From Lethocerus indicus (lineage: Eukaryota > Arthropoda > Insecta > Hemiptera > Belostomatidae): a DNA stretch of 64,000 bases. The stretch lies in contig JACDQD010000011.1 in the NCBI GenBank assembly GCA_019843655.1, forward strand, positions 12,008,604 to 12,072,603, in the 5' to 3' direction. Position 1 is the stretch's first letter. Each line of letters opens with the position of its first letter. Positions 37,101-48,931 of this stretch are shown piece after piece. The notes beneath the pieces are model-generated. The model searched no databases and was not told where the DNA came from. It saw nothing but the letters and a program-made list of their open reading frames with translations. The translations under genes and the position numbers were made by a program.

Positions 37101-38895
37101 ATTTTCCTCCTATAAAAACTTCCCATTCTTCCAATTTCATGTAAAAAATATAAAAATTTCATTAATGTATTTCTTCACAAATTTCAGAGACTGATTATAA
37201 CATAAAACGAATTTACACTGGTACATTAATGAGTTCCCTAGATATGAGAGGTGTACAGGTATCACTATTAAATGTGACTGGACGTGATGAATGGCTTAAA
37301 TATTTGGATATAGAAACTGAGGCTTTCGGTTGGCCGGGAACAAAATTGTCTCGAATCGATGAAAATTATCCTATACTGCCTATAAACTTGTCCACTGATA
37401 AATATATGAAACCTACCGAGGTAAATTTCTATTTCTTATGAATGAAAAATATTGGATTCTTTCAAACAATTAAGTGTAAACAGAACAAGTCATAATTTAT
37501 ATACCGTAAATGGCTCAGTGAAATTAACACTGTTACATCAAACAATTATAATGGTGTAATGAAATGATTGAAAACAGACACAAACTGTATTGTAGATTAA
37601 GTAGATGGTGCCTCTTAGGTTTCAGGTATGGAAGTTGGTGAGAGTGAAAGTCTAATATTTAAGGAGTGCATAAAAAATGTATGTCTGGCTTTTAAAAGAA
37701 ATGAACAAAGACTCAATCGACTGGATAGCATAGGCGGCGACGGCGATTGCGGAACAACATTCAAACATTTTTCAGACGGTATTGCTGATAATAATGCGAA
37801 TACAAAAGAAATACACTGGTGTTTTAAAGTTTCAACATAATTTGAGCATTTTTAAAATGTCAATTACAAAAATATAATCGAAAATTTGAATACTTACAGC
37901 AATATTAAAGATTTATCAAAACTTACCCGTGAAACATGTCAGTTCGTGCTTTGTAATGTTGTCTCAAATTGCTAAAACTGAAATGGGAGGCACCTCGGGT
38001 GCCCTCTACGCGATTATGCTACTGGGAGCATCAAAAAGTTCTACTGACTGGATGACAGTCTGGAAATATTCTATAGCATTACTTCGCAAATATTCATCAG
38101 CACAACTGGGACACCGTACTATGGTAACAATTTCAATAATTAATTTAGATCATAGGTTCCCAAACTTCACAAAAAACTCCCAAAAAATCACAAGGCCTCC
38201 CCTGAGCCTTTTTTAATTGAATAAAATAAAAAAATGGAGCAAACATTTTTTATTCACATATCTACTGCCTCATTTTGAATATAGGTATGTGTAAGTTTAC
38301 TCCTTTTTGACCTACCAGAACTCCCTTTGTTCCACCCAATACCGCTAGGGGAGCCAAGGACAGCAGTCCAGGAACCTATGCTTTAGATCAATAACTGTCT
38401 TGGATTTATTCTACTTCTCTAATTTTTTAAGCGATCATTTTTAGGCCCATATCTGGTACAGTTGAACCTGTCTATAATTAAATTTGTTCTTGTTACGAAT
38501 TTAGTTAGATGCCCTACTGCCGGCATACGAGGCTTTTGAATCAAAAATGAAAGAGTTAGCAGAAGATCCTGCCGGTTGGAAAGCAGCGCTCGAATTCGCA
38601 CTTAGTAAAGCTATAGACGGCTGTGAAAAAACAGTGAGCATGGTTGCAAAGTTAGTCTCCTCATGATATTAAGAAATATTAATACAATTCAGCCACCAGT
38701 AAACGGGAATGGGAATAACGTATTTTGTAATTGTGATTAAAATAGCATAAAAATAGAAGTTAATTATGAAAATTTTATTTCAGAGCTGGAAGGGCTAGCT
38801 ATGTCAACCCTGCTGTGCTAACTGAAGTTGATCCAGGAGCTTATGCTGTTGTAGTTTGGCTGACTGCAATTTATGACACGCTTTCAAAACAATGA
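34166..38895 (+). CDS. TKFC: Triokinase/FMN cyclase (dihydroxyacetone kinase)
   Basis: Cytosolic ATP-dependent kinase of dihydroxyacetone and glyceraldehyde; animal members also form cyclic FMN from FAD. Twelve exons: 34166-34294, 34377-34440, 34715-34825, 34910-34998, 35165-35266, 35642-35845, 36875-37034, 37188-37420, 37619-37778, 37900-38123, 38505-38650, 38784-38895, giving 577 residues (human about 575). The DhaK domain (about 1-340) has the substrate loop LISGGGSGHEPF, LNYTGDVLNFGLA and GVHGEAGV, which carries the His that covalently binds the substrate. The DhaL domain (about 385-577) has the nucleotide/Mg motifs GDGDCGTT and EMGGTSGALY, then GHRTMLDALLPA and AGRASYV. The exon beginning at 37900 restores AILKIYQNLPV between the two DhaL motifs. 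A poly(A) signal lies at 39244-39249. One intron carries a MITE (38151-38380). Confidence 0.95.
38151..38380. mobile_element. hAT-type MITE in a TKFC intron
   Basis: A 230-bp element with terminal inverted repeats CATAGGTTCC (38151-38160) and GGAACCTATG (38371-38380). The left end runs on as the hAT-like GGTTCCCAAACTT. It is flanked by 8-bp near-duplicates ATTTAGAT (38143-38150) and CTTTAGAT (38381-38388), one mismatch; 8-bp duplications are the hAT signature. There is no transposase frame, so it is non-autonomous. It lies 27 bases downstream of the exon donor. Confidence 0.85.
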
Positions 38896-39519
38896 GTTTC
38901 GTGTACTGCGAAGAATATTAAAATGCAAGAATATACAGACAATTTTATAAGCCAGTTATATAAAAAAAATAACATAACACTGAAGAATCATGCATCCAAT
39001 GCATGACTGATTTCCTGTTACTCAGGCATATAATTTACATAAAATGGATCACCTACAAAACATTAGGTACTAAATAACCCCTATATTAAGTATGGCAGTG
39101 AAACAACCTGAATATACAGATGGTGAAGTTCTATGTGAATGACAAAGTGTAATTTGTGTGTTAAAGTATGTTACATTTAATATTACAATGAATCGGGGAT
39201 AAGTGAAATATATATTTGTAATATGGTACAAAAAAAATGTCTTAATAAACGGTACTAAAATTGAAAAGTTCGTTAAGTCTTTTGTATCCTAAATATGGCA
39301 GTAAATTCTCAATCGATAAGAATCTAAATTGTTAGTTATCTTTAATACTATCAGCTGTTATGACTCGATACGAAGCCACAAATATTGAATTTGTAAGTAT
39401 ACTTCACTATCTTAATTCCTAAGTATCAAATTGTACGTTCTGATCACATAAACAGTATTGAACCGTACTGAAATAGTCAATTAATAAGGTTGTTGGAACT
39501 CATTAATCCGAATGCTAAA
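38896..39519. other. Convergent 3' ends of TKFC and Ste24 genes
   Basis: AT-rich. AATAAA for TKFC is at 39244-39249. The 3' UTR of the minus-strand protease gene must overlap or abut here. No other gene is seen. Confidence 0.5.
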
Positions 39520-42280
39520 TCAGTCTTGTTTTTCTAAGCGTTCGATCCTCTGCAAAAGAGTCGGATGACTGTGATGCCAGGCTGAATAAAGCCAGTCATA
39601 AACGGGAAAGCTCAAATTATCTTTTCCAAGTTTAATGAGAGCCTTCTTAAGGTACGCGGCTTTTCCTAAGGATTTTGCGAACTGATCAGCTTGAAACTCA
39701 TATTTCCGACTTAGGATTGTCAGCAGAAACGTCATCACCTTAAACGGAAAATAGGTTAACATTTATAAATGCAAAGAACATAAATAACATTTAGCTTCTG
39801 ATGGGTTTACATATCTCACTATTCTACAATACGGGTAGATCAGAACATGTAGTCATTATATTTTTTATCAGAATATAAAAATAACGTAGTGACAAATAAT
39901 TATTGTGTTAGATTTGACATTAATACTTACAGAATTATAAGGTGAAAATACAAACTGAAGTACAATGATGAATCCTATAACAACGGGTTGTTCATTGGTA
40001 AAACCGAATGCCCTGTACAATTGAGGATACTGAAATAGCATCCCAAAGGCAAAGAATTGAAGGAAGAGATTCACCTGAAAAACATAATAATTTTATTAAA
40101 TGTTTTATTGTCACAACTGTAAAATACAATAAGCGACATTGATGTTCATGTAGCACTAGTAACAACGCAGGAAAACCACTGGCATTCCTATTTTATACAC
40201 ATTTTATTTATTCGTTTGTCTACTTTTCTGGCGTGTACAGATCACGTGGCCACTTCCTTTTCAGGCATCTGTAAGGAATGTTTAAGATATCAGGAGTATC
40301 GCATAATTATATACAATTTATTAAAATTGAGCCTGTTACCTGCATAATAAGAATTTGCTTTGAAACATGACTGCACTGCCAATGCCCTAACTCGTGAGCC
40401 AATACGGCTAGAACTTCATCAGTATCACAGCCTTTCTTGTCATTATTGTCTTTCTCATCGCTCTTGTTATATTCCTGTACCAACGTGTCAAAAAGAACTA
40501 TGCGTTTGTTGTTGAAAAAACCGTAAAAGTAAGCGTTGCTATGTACAGACCTTTTCGATCCTGAAAGCGCATAAAGTAACATATTATACTTGATTGTATT
40601 GAATTTAAATAAAAGAGCCTTAGTGGCTGGGCCTTGGGACCCAGAGGTCAGCGGTTTGAATCCACCCGTATGCCATGGACGTTAGTTTGTAAGTAGGGAA
40701 GGTAATAAGGGTCAACATAAGCCAATCACTGTATCACAAATTGTCCATATTGGCAATTAGCGCAATGTATGCAACACCATGAAAAAAATTTAGATAAGTA
40801 CAGATATGGATGTAAAGATATTTCTTTTGCACAACCTTTGGTCATATCTTTATAAATCTAAAAAATGATTAATATAATTATTATTTAGTTCGTTTCTGAA
40901 TTTTCACCTGAGAATCAAATCATAATTTCATCTTAACAGCAACGGTGGATGAAACTATGCAATCAACTTTTGAGTTCTATGTCCATATATATTTAAAAAA
41001 ATATAAATATGCATACAAATCTAATGCATGTAATACGGTACAGGAGTACAAGATACAATGTATAAGAGTGAAGATATCCAAAATAAATTTCTCTAGCAAA
41101 TAATAAAATTAACAATCAATTGCAACATCTGAGTTATTAAATAATGGATGCTAATATCTTAGTTATTACTATGTTAAGCGCAAATTATAAGTATGAAACA
41201 TGTATTGGCATTATGAATAAGTACCTTCAACAAGATAGAGTTTGTAGAGTGGGAACTTGATGCTTGCTGCTAGTTCCTCGATTTTAGTCCTGAGATCACC
41301 ATCAGGCAAAGGAGTGTACGTGTCGAATAGGGGCGCGATGTAATCAGCATAAATGGTCATAAAGAATAACATCATCAACATCGCAAACAACCAGAGATAG
41401 ATGAAAAAGTAATCGCCGCCAATTCTGACTATGAACACCGCCATACAACTGAGGGGAGCGATAATAGCCTGCGTCAAGATGTACCCCTTGAGCTTGTCCT
41501 TGATGAAGAAAACTGCGGTCTAAAAACAAGTTGGAAATGAGCCGTCAGAAGTTGAGGTCATCACTGAAAATTAGTGAACCGTTCTCACCTGTTTATTGAA
41601 TCCGTGATTTTCTTCCAGGACGAACGTTTTATAAATGTTGAAAGGCAGCGTCATGATCACGTTAATAGTGTTTGTAATCACTATAAAGGTGGCGGTCTGC
41701 AGAATTTCATTGTTTTCCAGATTGAAATATTCGACGGTGCTACGACTCCATTCCCAGATTATGAATATCAGATAGAACCATATCATTATCTGCAAAGATA
41801 TCAGAAATTAAACTAAGTGACATTACACCCTGCCAAATATAAATAGTTTAAAAAAGAAACTAGGCAACAAACCGATATACTAAATCAGTGATTATGCAGG
41901 ACTTACAGTGGACAAAATTACGGAATATAAGTCTTGGACCATTGAAAACTTGTTCTTGTCTGAGCCATACAGTCTTGCTTTTTCATATGTTTCCTTAGAG
42001 AGGATGGAAGTTAAATCAGAAGGCACATCAATTGCTGTTGAATAGAGCTTTTGCTGAAAGTTTCAACATGGTGGTTTAGGTATGCAAAGGAAAGTTAAAC
42101 TCAACAGGTCTCACTGTACCCTACATGTAGTAGGTTAAATTCAATTATAGGAATATGATGTCAATTACTAACTTGGCGTAAGGATAAATACATCTCCCAT
42201 GCAAATTCTCCCCATATCATTAAAAGGACACCGATCAAAAGGGTGTCCTCGTTCAACATACTTAAGACCTGAAAACTCAT
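39520..42280 (-). CDS. ZMPSTE24: CAAX prenyl protease 1 (Ste24/ZMPSTE24)
   Basis: Zinc metalloprotease of the ER and inner nuclear membrane that cleaves prenylated CAAX proteins. Seven exons on the minus strand: 42280-42173, 42053-41907, 41789-41589, 41519-41225, 40560-40340, 40074-39931, 39738-39520, giving 444 residues, slightly shorter than human (about 475). Several hydrophobic segments are visible: LLIGVLLIMIW near the start, [44 protein letters not shown] and [11 protein letters not shown]. The catalytic motif [10 protein letters not shown] carries the HExxH zinc site and the later YEFQAD gives the third ligand. [15 protein letters not shown] and [20 protein letters not shown] are family landmarks. 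Removal of prenylated C-termini is inferred from the family. A SINE copy lies in the 660-bp intron between exons 4 and 5. Confidence 0.95.
40614..40790 (+). mobile_element. tRNA-derived SINE, copy 2
   Basis: The head AGAGCCTTAGTGGCTGGGCC with CTTGGGACCC and box B GGTTTGAATCC near 40656 is followed by the shared body (GTAAGTAGGGAAGGTAATAAG, then ACATAAGCCAATCACT and ATCACAAAT). It ends close to an A-rich tail (CATGAAAAAAA). It lies on the strand opposite to the host Ste24 gene, within an intron. Confidence 0.8.
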
Positions 42281-44298
42281 CGCTATCAAGAGAATAATAC
42301 CTAATCACAAATCAAATATTAAAGACAGTGGATAATGTCGTGAGAAAATGCAGAGCGCATTCTGATGCAAAATTGCCGATAACAACGAATCTATAACATT
42401 CGAAACGGGCGAAACAAAATAATCACGGGCTCTCCTGACTATTTTCTTGTATCAACAGTGCAGCCAACTATTGATCAAATAAATACTCTAAGGACTTTTT
42501 TTGGTGGTTTCCAAACTTTCCGCCCAACATTTTCATAATAAAATTGTTCCATTTTAATCCATTCTAATTTTATAAATGCTGTCCTGATATTGTAATTTAT
42601 TAAATGGGCTATAAAAAATATATCATATTCTGTAAACTGCAGTTCTTATACATACAAAATATTTATTTATAATGATCAAGTATAATTTTTATATTTAACA
42701 AATGTTTACTGTAAACATTGAAATCTACGGTATTCCAACCCCTCGCATACCACGAAACAGGTATGTTAAATCAATCCCTGATACTTTTCAAATGTCGAAA
42801 TTTGTATGTGTTTCTTTTATTTAGAGGCCATGGACGGTTATTTCACTATTATTATTTTTATATTTTACTAGTTATTTAACTTAAATTGAGTGCGGTATTT
42901 AACTTAAAGCTGTGGATGGCCAAAGAGGGTCATCAATCTTTATCCAGAGAATAACCATTATAGTAAGGTAATGGGAGATCCATGAAACAAAAATTAAATA
43001 TGAAACATTCAATAACTTTATTTTTTCAACATTAAAGATCATCTTTTCTAACAAAAACAAATATTAAGATTATGAGAAGACTCAAATATTACAACCAACA
43101 TTTTCATTAACAATTCACAAGATTACATACAAAGTGCAACAAATCTGACTAGAATAATATGTCAGAAGCAACAGGTATCATAATGACACATAGTGTACTA
43201 TTAGAAGATATCTGTATGCTCATAAATATATTGTAGCAGCAAAGGATTCGTTTCAATATAGTTAAACTAAATCATCACTAAATTAACTTTTCATTTAAAA
43301 TGAAGATTATTAATTTTATCATTATTTTTCACATTATAATTTATACAAGGAAAATTAATGAGAGTAACATCTGCTTGTATATACCAAACTGTACTCCAGG
43401 CAATATCTTATTACCGCTAACACATTACTATCAACAACAATTTGCCTTCAGAACATTAAATCTTAGTTAACTAACTTTGTTACTAATTCTAGCAAAAATA
43501 ATTTATAAGTGTTTCATTTCCAATTAGATGCAGTAAGGCAGTGTATAAATGTCAAAAGGCAAAATGAGAATTCAGTGCATTCAGTATGCACAATATAAGA
43601 TATTAAATGCATTCAGTGTGCATGATATTAATCCAAAATCTACAGCAATTAATCAGAAAAAGAATTATTCTCTGTACATTAATCCCCAATGGAGATAATG
43701 TAAATACAATAATGTAAAACATTCTGAATCAATATTTCAAAATGATAAGACATGTTTTAGCTTACAACACTGGAATTTTGTCATACAATTTCAGAATTGT
43801 AAGAGAAAAGAATTAGCTACTTGGAAAAATTAAGAAGCTCTTCATACATTTGAATTAAATAATGCTACAAAAACAACATATCATAAAATAGAGTTACAGA
43901 AATGTAAAAAAATATATATTAACATTTATGTTGATATTGAAATAGTTAATAATAATCAATTAATATATTATGTATTTAAATTTGGAATATGAAGTATCAC
44001 ACATTATGGACTGTTCATTTAGGCCATAAAGCTGAAAAAAATTAACAAGGCAAGTTGGTACAATTTTAATCAAAGCGTACCTTTTTCCTTAAGTATACAA
44101 CACCTAGATCAATTCTAAATTTCTAAAATTTCTAAATACATATTTATATAACACTGAATCATTTGTATTGTTGAGACTTAAGTAACTTTCAGATCTTAAA
44201 TCGATACAAACCAATGATGCTTTTTAGCCTTGTCAAAAATGTTTAAGTACACAAGGCGATTTGTAATTTTTCACTTAAAAGTTCACATCAAACTGTAC
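42281..44298. other. Spacer between Ste24 and HLCS genes
   Basis: AT-rich, 2 kb. It holds a dispersed 44-base repeat at 42719-42762, described separately. A minus-strand AATAAA-type signal near 43017-43024 would give HLCS a long 3' UTR of about 1.3 kb. No other gene is readable. Confidence 0.45.
42719..42762. repeat. Dispersed 44-base repeat, copy A
   Basis: GAAATCTACGGTATTCCAAC continues into CCCTCGCATACCACGAAACA and GGTAT. A copy at 48568-48611 in the same orientation differs at about two positions. It is GC-richer than its flanks, pointing to a transposon-derived fragment. Confidence 0.7.
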
Positions 44299-47200
44299 CT
44301 ATTTCATTACTTTCGGTAAAATCAAACCTGCCAACATATCGAACGAATTACCGTCAGACTGGATGACAACATCTTTTCCTTCTTGTGTCTGGACAGTCAA
44401 GTAACCGAATGGGTCAATTCCTTTAACTTTTACTTGCTGAGTCAAACCGTCTGAATTTCTAACTTCAATATCGGCACCTCTGAAACAACAGATAAAAAAC
44501 TAGATTCAGAAAGTAATCAAATTATCTGTTTGATAAAAGTAAATAGGGCGAATATTGAGAGGTCAAAACAAACTTCAATATGTCTGAAAAAAATGTACAC
44601 AATTTTATAAACAACTTACGTATGAAGCCAAAAATTGTAATAACTGGAATACACATCTTCAATGTTTCCATTTTGTGTCATGTAATATAATTCTTCCAAT
44701 TTATTGAATACACTCGCAAAGTACTTCTCTGGAGATAATGGTGGAATGTTCGCTTTAATTTCTGTATTCAAGGCGCTGATCATGTCATTTATGCACACTG
44801 TTGGTTCCTTGTTGGCCAAATTAAGTCCACAACCTGAAAGGTAATTAGAAATAAAATTATAACTTTAACAAACCTGTTTAGTGGGTCCAAGGGCCATTAA
44901 TTTTCGATCAGTGAGAAAATCATTTGAATCTCAAACCCATATTAGCATGAGGCCAAATCAGTGAATAGAGACAAAAGAGTATAACACTGATGGTAAGACT
45001 AGAATTATTTTATTATGTACCTACCTATATTTTATACAGTTATAACACTGTTCTTGGCTGATACATACAAAGTCATATTAAAAGTAATTTAAAATACTGT
45101 TCATTAAGGAAATTAGAACATCAAATTATACATACCAATATTGCATACTGCCTTATCCTTGCTTAATGTACTGGTAACAATCACTCCACCAATTTTGATG
45201 CGCTTGGACGCGTATATGTCGTTAGGCCATTTCAAACCGATATCCAAAGCCTGATAATTAATGAGATTTTTTAAAAAGCGGTTAGTACGATAACACAAGA
45301 ATAAGAAAGAAGGGTTAACTATAAAAAAGTGATTACCTCAAGGCCAGGAAGCTGACAAATAGCGGTGACAACAGCGAGACTACTGAGATGCTGCACGAAA
45401 GACAAATGCTGACCGAGATAACTGTTTAAAGGGATGTGTAACTGAACCGTGAACATTGCACACCCTTCAGGACTAAGCCAAGTATTATTACCTCTGCCTG
45501 CACAATCATGTACTCATATGTCAGATACGTGAATATTATCCACAAACAAAAACACCCAAATATGTCCTTGGCTACTTTAACAAATTATTTAGTCATATTA
45601 AAATCGGAATGAGAGGTCTGTATTAACAGTTTTATTTTCTTCTAAATTTGATCCTTAATATTAAATCCTGTTTCTTCCATTGTTTTTTTTATTTGTAAAA
45701 GTTAGGGTTACATTTCAAAGTTAAAACTAGAATTTTTATTATTATTGTAAAATAAAAATATAGCACACAAATTATTTATTTGTCTAAAAATATTTGAGTT
45801 AAAATAAAAGAAGAAATTAATTAAATTTTTTATACTTTGAACAATTTACTGTTTAATGAAATTATACTATACCTATTCCTTTGGTTTGGCGCTGAGGAAT
45901 TACAGTGAACCCATGCTGAAATATTGGACCCTGTACGATGGTCATAGATGATGACAAGGTTTCACAGTATAAAACTAACCTTCCAATACTATCAGTATTC
46001 AAATTCTGAAAATGGACAACACTTTGAAGTTGTGAAAAATTATTTGAGTATTTTTCAATGTTCTCTAGTTTAAACAAATCCGTTTAAAGGGGTCTAGGTG
46101 GAAGAAATGCAAAGGTTCTGTTTGCAGAAAGTTAAGGAAAGTAAATGTTTGATTTTTCAGTAGAAACTTTTTAACCTTTATTATAACAACTGAGTATAAT
46201 AATACCCAGAACTGTAAATATGTTCAAATAATTAACAAATTTTAAGCTAATCTAAAATTCACATTATTTCTAAGTATAGCTCAAAAAAAATCTTTTCTGG
46301 TAGTCAATAGCCATTCAATAGTCTTAATTTTTTTAAGAGGTCTGACCAATGCTAGAATTCACTTATATTATAAAAAATGATTAAAACTAAATTAACTAAG
46401 TACCTCAAAATATTCAACTGTTGAGAAAGATTCTGGACATGCATGCATTAGCACTGGAAGCTGGGTGGCTGTTGCCACAGATGGTGTGACTCCTTTGCCA
46501 CAAAACTTCAAACTGATATCTCCACATTTCAACATATTACTGTCCAAATATCCATCTTGGCTTAAATTATTTAATAATTCTATCTTTATCTAAAAGTATA
46601 CAAATTGGTTTTTGTTATTTGGATTATGAATTACTTCATAAAAAATAATTTATATTTAATTAACTCAAATTTAAATATTATTTGGTACCTCATGATTTCC
46701 TAGAAAATAGGCTGGTGTGTATGTTACAGATGCTTCATGAAGGTAACAATGAAGATCAAGATGATGGCCTAATACATCGGACAAAATTTCTAACCTTGAT
46801 TTATCACTTTCTTGAAGTGCAATACCATTTTTCTCCTCAATGTCATACTGACTAGGCTCCACTTCAAGATGAACCTGACAGGAATAATAACTTATGACTA
46901 TAAGAATAACAATTGGAAAATATTCATGACCTTATTATAGTCTTCATTTGATGAAATAAAAACAATACCAAGTTATGATCCATACTTGTGAAAATACTAT
47001 TTTGGCACATGTTGTACCAGAGGAGACTAGGAGTAGGCTTGGTGTTTGCCAAGTTTCTTCGACACCCAAAACTTCAACTTTTAATTTATGGACCTTTCCT
47101 TCAGTGTCCTTGAGATCCACAGATGCTGGGATGGCACTCAAGTTATTGCACCTGTACATAAATTACACCCATTATATAAATTGTTTTTTCCCACCTTATT

Positions 47201-48835
47201 ACCTAAAAATGTATCACTTAAACATAAAAATATTATAAACCAACAAGTCACAGATATCTCATCAAGGTATCAACAGCAAAGGAAAAAAAATTAATATATA
47301 TTACAGCAATATATGAATGAGGCCATCTGAGTTACATAAATTTAAACTTGGTGGTATGAAAACTATTCCAAAATCCTGTAACTTTTAAATGTCAAATATC
47401 CTATAAGCGGTCGTATTTTTTCCTTTCAAAAAATCAAACACTTCGAGAGCCAAAGTGTTTTACATTTATTACATCAAAAACTAATTCACAGGTGCATTTT
47501 TAAGAAAATATAATACCCCTCTAGAGCAGTATATAAGTACTCTCTAGAGTAAAGTAGAATTATTTAATTACGATTAATTAATTAATACAAATAATTTGAT
47601 TATGGAACTAACTTGTTGTGCTCATCATGTGAGAAATGAGGTGCTGAAGGTGCTGGCTGATAGCAGAAGACATGGTGCATGAGAGGAACGTGTTTCCAAG
47701 ATTTGTACGAACAGTGGACCAACTCGTTTGGACGTACCTCTGCAGTTCTGAACACGGGCAGTACAGAGCCTAACAGGTCCGAACAAAGGCATAATACTGA
47801 ACCTCCCGAAGTCAGAACATAGTCGATGATGACCGGAGTCAAATCCGGAGGGACATTTCCATGTACAACCACCAGCGTACCTTGATTGAACCAGTAATGG
47901 GATTTGGCCTCTGTGAAATTCAGTAGGTGAAAGGTGTATCTGGGAAAACATGATAACAAAAATAAAATCTCTGATATACCTTCCATACTCATTAAATATT
48001 TTTTTATTTACAGTAGAATCATACTGTAAATAAAAAATCATACATATAAAATTTGAAACATACTAAGGAGCATTCGGATACATATTAAATAACATATACA
48101 AAATGAATGAAATTTGCACAAACTTTTCATTTAAAAAATAGGCTATTGTACTATTATATATCTGTTATAAAAAAAGAAAATCCATTGTGGCTTTCTTTTA
48201 ATAGCCAAGATTTGTAAATGGAACTAGTTAAGAAAAAACATACATTATTCAATAGAATCAAAATAATTCACTTTTAAAATTACAACTCCAAAAAATATGA
48301 TAATTTTTTTTTTAAAAAAACTGATTAATGAAATCCCTCCCAAGCCAAAGAAGACAAATAATGTCTGGAAAAACACAATAAAAAGACATGTATGTAAAAG
48401 ACACACAACAAACACAACCACCACAGTACAAGTGACAGTGACAGTGTAGTGAGGATGCCCAAAAAACATCCAAAGTGCCAAAGTGACTAATAACGCTACT
48501 GAATATGGCGAGCAGCCAAAACCAGTCTAGCAGAAGAACAAACCAGTGAGAGGAGACAGAAACACACGAAATCTACGGTATTCCAACCCCTCGCAGACCA
48601 CAAAACAGGTATTCTAAACTCTTATAGCACTTACCTGTCCTTTTGCAGTGTAGTTTCAAGAGCAGTCTTTACAGTGTCAGCCGATGAAGAACTATCCGAA
48701 ATGATTATTATGTTCGGGGGCTTGATATGTTTATCTGAAATGTTAGTGGATATTGTTCTTCTGGGTGTACATGGCAATGATCGAAGAGAAGACATCGATG
48801 TTGTCAAGGAATCTGCCAGTCTATAAATAGATGTG

Positions 48836-48931
<96 letters not shown>

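Noticed and set aside
44876..45010. Fifth SINE copy
   Set aside because: Only loose similarity (TTTAGTGGGTCC, ATTTGAATCTC, AGGCCAAATCA); the shared body is not recognisable.
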